The translations under genes and the position numbers were made by a program. Below the pieces are notes generated by a model. The model worked only from the letters and a program-made list of their open reading frames with translations. It ran no database searches and was not told the origin of the DNA. A stretch of DNA of 35,718 bases from Lachnospiraceae bacterium (GTDB lineage: Bacteria; Bacillota; Clostridia; Lachnospirales; Lachnospiraceae): contig JAEEGQ010000033.1 of assembly GCA_016280395.1 (NCBI GenBank), positions 1-35,718 of the forward strand. Direction: 5' to 3'. Each line of letters starts with the position of its first letter. Position 1 is the stretch's first letter. This document shows, piece after piece, positions 32,883 through 35,718 of this stretch.

Positions 32883-34898
32883 ATGACAGGAGAGAGCAGA
32901 CCGATAGACCTGAAAAATGTGAAGATAAACGACCCGTTCTGGAAGGGCGAGATGGAGCTTGTCCGGAAAGAGGTGATCCCTTACCAGTGGGAGGCTATCA
33001 ACGACCGTGTGGAAGGCGCGGAACCAAGCTTCGCCATGCGGAATTTTAAGCTTGCCGGGCGTATAACCGCGAAACGCCGCGAGCTTTCAGACGATTACCG
33101 CGAGGTGATATGGCCCGTGGACATCTTCCAGACGCTTCCTAAGGATATGGACCATCTTGAAGACCGTTTCTACGGATTTCTGTTTCAGGACACGGATTTT
33201 TCGAAATGGATAGAGGCAGTGGGGTATTCGCTGACCCAGCATCCGGACCCGGAGCTTGAAAAGACCGCGGATGAGGCGATAGATATCGTCTGCGCGGCCC
33301 AGCAGGATAACGGGTATCTGGATACTTATTATATCATCAACGATATGTCGCGCATCTTCACCAACTTAAGGGACCATCATGAGCTTTACTGCCTCGGACA
33401 CCTTGTGGAAGGCGCTGTGGCATATTATCTTGCTACGGGCAAGGACAAGCTCCTTAATGCCGCAAAACGCTTTGCGGATTATGTATATTCCCGCTTTGGA
33501 AAGGAAGAGGGAAAGATCCACGGGTATCCCGGTCACGAGATAGCGGAGATGGCTCTTGTACGTCTTTATGAGGTAAGCGGTGATGAAAAATACCTCGAAC
33601 TCAGCAGGTATTTCATCGATGAACGCGGCACAAGACCCTATTATTTTGACAAAGAGCACCCCGGCGAAGAGGAAAAACGCGGCGGAAAGCCCGGTTATCA
33701 TTACCACCAGGCACATGTCCCCGTACGACAGCAGGACGAGGCTGTGGGGCACGCGGTGCGCGCTGTGTATCTGTATTCGGGCATGGCCGATGTTGCGAGA
33801 CTTACCGGGGATGAATCGCTAAAGCAGGCGTGCAGAAGGCTCTTTGACAATATAGTAAACAAAAAGATGTATATAACGGGCGGGATCGGAGGCACAAACA
33901 TAGGCGAAGCCTTCAGCTTCAACTACGATCTTCCGAACGATCTCGCATATTCCGAGACTTGCGCCGCAATAGGTCTGGTATTCTTTGCAAGAAGGATGCT
34001 GCAGATGGATGCGGACAGCAGGTATGCTGATGTGATGGAGCGGGCCCTGTATAATACGGTTCTTTCCGGCATGGCTCTTGACGGGAAAAGCTTCTTCTAT
34101 GTAAATCCGCTGGAGGTGAACCCTAAAGCCTGCCATGAGGATGCAAGAAAAGCGCATGTAAAGCCTGTCCGGCAAAAATGGTTCGGGTGCGCGTGCTGCC
34201 CGCCGAACATCGCCCGTCTTGTAAGCTCTGTGGCGGCATACGCCTACACGGAGAGCGAAGATACGCTCTTTATGCATCTGTATGTTGGCGGAACGGTGAA
34301 AAAGGAGTATCCGGAAGGCAGTGTGGTCTGGGAAGTTGATGCGGATATCATGGACAAAAGCAGGGTCAGGGTCGTCTGCAGCGAGGCTGCCCCGGAGGGA
34401 ACAGAGGGCACGATAGCGATACGCATTCCGGACTGGTGCGACAGTTACACGCTTTCCTGCAAGGATCATGCTCATGAATTGCATAAGGGTTATGAGTACA
34501 TCAGGGGTACTTTCCGTAAAGGAGAAGAGATAGAGCTTGTATTTGACAAGAAGCTTAAGATAATGCAGGCCGCATCCGCTGTGTCCGAAGACCACGGGAA
34601 AGTGGCGCTTTCCTACGGGCCTTTCGTGTACTGCATCGAAGAAAAGGACAACGGAAAGGATCTGCACCTTCTGTCGGTGGATACGGATGCTTCAAAGGCT
34701 GTTTTCGAAAAGACCGTGATCGCAGGGAACGAGGCCACAAGGATCATCATGCCCGGTAAACGTGAAAAGATCAGGGACGGAGCGCTGTATTCGGAATACA
34801 GGGCAGCGGAATACGAGGATGCCAAGCTGATATTTATCCCGTATTACACCTGGGCAAACCGCGGCGAAGGCGAGATGCGGGTATGGATCGGACGGTGA
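32883..34898 (+). CDS. Beta-L-arabinofuranosidase, glycoside hydrolase family 127
   Basis: A 671-residue cytoplasmic enzyme (no signal peptide) that releases beta-linked L-arabinofuranose, as from arabinofuranosyl-hydroxyproline glycans of plant cell walls. It opens with VKINDPFWKGEM, has an (alpha/alpha)6 barrel with GHLVEGAVAYY, HVPVRQQDEAVGHAVR and YITGGIGG, and the GH127 metal/nucleophile motif FGCACCPPN, where Cys438 is the likely nucleophile and neighbouring Cys residues bind zinc. Carboxy-terminal beta domains follow. ATG 32883 has AGGAG only three bases away; an alternative ATG 30 bases upstream has a weaker site. No promoter was recognised in the 83 bases after corA. Confidence 0.92.
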   Translation: MTGESRPIDLKNVKINDPFWKGEMELVRKEVIPYQWEAINDRVEGAEPSFAMRNFKLAGRITAKRRELSDDYREVIWPVDIFQTLPKDMDHLEDRFYGFLFQDTDFSKWIEAVGYSLTQHPDPELEKTADEAIDIVCAAQQDNGYLDTYYIINDMSRIFTNLRDHHELYCLGHLVEGAVAYYLATGKDKLLNAAKRFADYVYSRFGKEEGKIHGYPGHEIAEMALVRLYEVSGDEKYLELSRYFIDERGTRPYYFDKEHPGEEEKRGGKPGYHYHQAHVPVRQQDEAVGHAVRAVYLYSGMADVARLTGDESLKQACRRLFDNIVNKKMYITGGIGGTNIGEAFSFNYDLPNDLAYSETCAAIGLVFFARRMLQMDADSRYADVMERALYNTVLSGMALDGKSFFYVNPLEVNPKACHEDARKAHVKPVRQKWFGCACCPPNIARLVSSVAAYAYTESEDTLFMHLYVGGTVKKEYPEGSVVWEVDADIMDKSRVRVVCSEAAPEGTEGTIAIRIPDWCDSYTLSCKDHAHELHKGYEYIRGTFRKGEEIELVFDKKLKIMQAASAVSEDHGKVALSYGPFVYCIEEKDNGKDLHLLSVDTDASKAVFEKTVIAGNEATRIIMPGKREKIRDGALYSEYRAAEYEDAKLIFIPYYTWANRGEGEMRVWIGR

Positions 34899-34953
34899 TA
34901 TACCGCTGAAAACACTGACCCGGCAGACCGCGGAAGATACGAAAGGACATCAT

Positions 34954-35448
34954 ATGTTAAGACTCAGACCTTACAAGAGCTGTGATTCGAAGATCATTGA
35001 GAAATGGATCCGGGATGAAGATGTTTTCTTAAAATGGGGCGGAAAGCATTTTGGGGAATTTCCGGTATCGGCGCAGACAATAGATGAAAAATACCGCATT
35101 AATAACGGGGATTGCAAAGAAGAGGACAATTTCTATCCATGGACCGCAGTCGATGAAGAGGACCGGGTCGTGGGACATTTTATCATGCGATACATTCACG
35201 GCAACAGCAGAGTGCTCCGCTTCGGCTGGGTCATCATAGATGATTCGCAAAGAGGCAAAGGCTACGGGACCGAAATGCTCAGGCTGGGGCTCAAGACCGC
35301 TTTTGAAATAATGGGCGCCGATAAAGTGACGATAGGCGTTTACGAGAACAACGAGTCTGCACACAGATGCTACAGGAAAGTGGGATTTACGGACAAAGAG
35401 ACTGTAACCGCAGAACCGTGGAATATCATCGAAATGGAGATTAATTGA
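34954..35448 (+). CDS. GNAT family N-acetyltransferase (RimJ/RimL-like)
   Basis: A 164-residue acetyl-CoA-dependent transferase. The acetyl-CoA pyrophosphate loop is QRGKGYG (99-105), preceded by the GWVIIDD strand and followed by GVYENNESAHRCYRKVGF, the usual motif B. The opening LRLRPYKSCDSKIIEKWI resembles transferases that act on protein or small-molecule amines; the substrate is unknown. GAAAGGA lies before the ATG. Confidence 0.88.
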   Translation: MLRLRPYKSCDSKIIEKWIRDEDVFLKWGGKHFGEFPVSAQTIDEKYRINNGDCKEEDNFYPWTAVDEEDRVVGHFIMRYIHGNSRVLRFGWVIIDDSQRGKGYGTEMLRLGLKTAFEIMGADKVTIGVYENNESAHRCYRKVGFTDKETVTAEPWNIIEMEIN

Positions 35449-35491
35449 AATTATATATATTTCAGAGTTATGTACGAAGGAGTTTTGTGGA

Positions 35492-35718
35492 ATGCGAGCT
35501 TTGATAATTAATTGCAGCCCTGTTCGCACCGGGGCAACTGCAGAAATAGTTAAGCTGGTTTCGGAACAGTTATCAAATAAATACAGTGTCAAAAGCATTT
35601 GCATTGACGATTATGTCTTTGCATTCTGCAGAGGCTGCCGTTCGTGCCACAATATGGCGAAGTGTGTCATGAGTGATGCGGGTGTTATCGAGAATATAAT
35701 GAGAGAATATGATGAGGC
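35492..35718 (+). CDS. Flavodoxin-fold NAD(P)H-dependent FMN reductase family protein (partial, cut by window end)
   Basis: The first 75 codons of a gene that runs off the window. It begins MRALIINCSPVRTGATAEIV, a flavin-phosphate loop of the NADPH-dependent FMN reductase/iron-sulfur flavoprotein group, and continues to CRGCRSCHNMAKC, the Cys-rich segment common in small multimeric flavodoxin-like reductases of anaerobes. GAAGGAG (35476-35482) nine bases before the ATG supports the start. Length and carboxy terminus cannot be seen. Confidence 0.8.
   Translation, partial: MRALIINCSPVRTGATAEIVKLVSEQLSNKYSVKSICIDDYVFAFCRGCRSCHNMAKCVMSDAGVIENIMREYDE

Noticed and set aside
1-35718. Mobile elements, CRISPR arrays or phage genes
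   Set aside because: No transposase, integrase, terminal inverted repeats, direct-repeat/spacer pattern or phage structural gene was found.

Overview
The window (about 35.7 kb, moderate GC) looks like chromosomal DNA of an anaerobic, polysaccharide-degrading Firmicute, most likely a gut or rumen Lachnospiraceae. Reasons: split CUT1 sugar-transport genes of the LplB/YtcP type without a local ATPase, plant- and mucin-glycan glycoside hydrolases (GH5, GH29, GH127), Feo iron uptake with a FeoB-associated Cys-rich small protein, and AGGAGG-type ribosome sites before nearly every gene. I see no insertion sequence, prophage, integrase or CRISPR array.

Layout. 1-1.25 kb: the 3' end of one tRNA, a complete tRNA-Ser(GGA) with terminator, and a monocistronic DegV-family lipid-binding gene. 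1.28-3.04 kb (minus): an orphan methyl-accepting chemotaxis protein. 3.35-8.8 kb: a secreted GH5 endoglucanase-like lipoprotein, then an operon of cytoplasmic alpha-L-fucosidase (GH29), a PlsC-like acyltransferase with a C-terminal zinc ribbon, and an ESS/GltS-like transporter. 9.0-12.5 kb: a CUT1 oligosaccharide ABC importer (two permeases plus a binding lipoprotein) behind a strong promoter with a cre/LacI-like operator. 12.6-14.0 kb: a YqhD/BdhA-type iron alcohol dehydrogenase and a first copy of the FeoB-associated Cys-rich protein. 14.1-19.1 kb (minus): a two-gene signalling unit, a 1254-residue chimera (ECF S-component-like membrane domain, beta-propeller, Y_Y_Y, HD-GYP) overlapping a membrane-anchored BMP-family binding protein. 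19.4-20.3 kb: a Gfo/Idh/MocA oxidoreductase.

20.35-32.8 kb is a metal-homeostasis island: feoA-feoA-feoB, second Cys-rich small protein, a short DtxR-family regulator, an FtsX/MacB-type ABC transporter, a heterodimeric ABC exporter-fold pair, then ZIP and CorA transporters. Five copies of an inverted repeat, GTTAG-N6-CTAAC (one end relaxed in one copy), lie before feoA, feoB and the regulator gene; one exactly fills the spacer of a perfect TTGACA-17-TATAAT promoter. The natural reading is Fe(II)-dependent repression by the locally encoded DtxR-like protein, including autoregulation. The window closes with a GH127 beta-L-arabinofuranosidase, a GNAT acetyltransferase and the start of a flavodoxin-fold reductase cut by the window end.

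The two most interesting items are the ECF-like/propeller/HD-GYP plus BMP signalling unit and the iron island with its repeated operator, its regulator without the SH3 domain, and a FeoB carrying an acidic extracytoplasmic insertion. Product names rest on motifs visible in the translations; no database search was possible.
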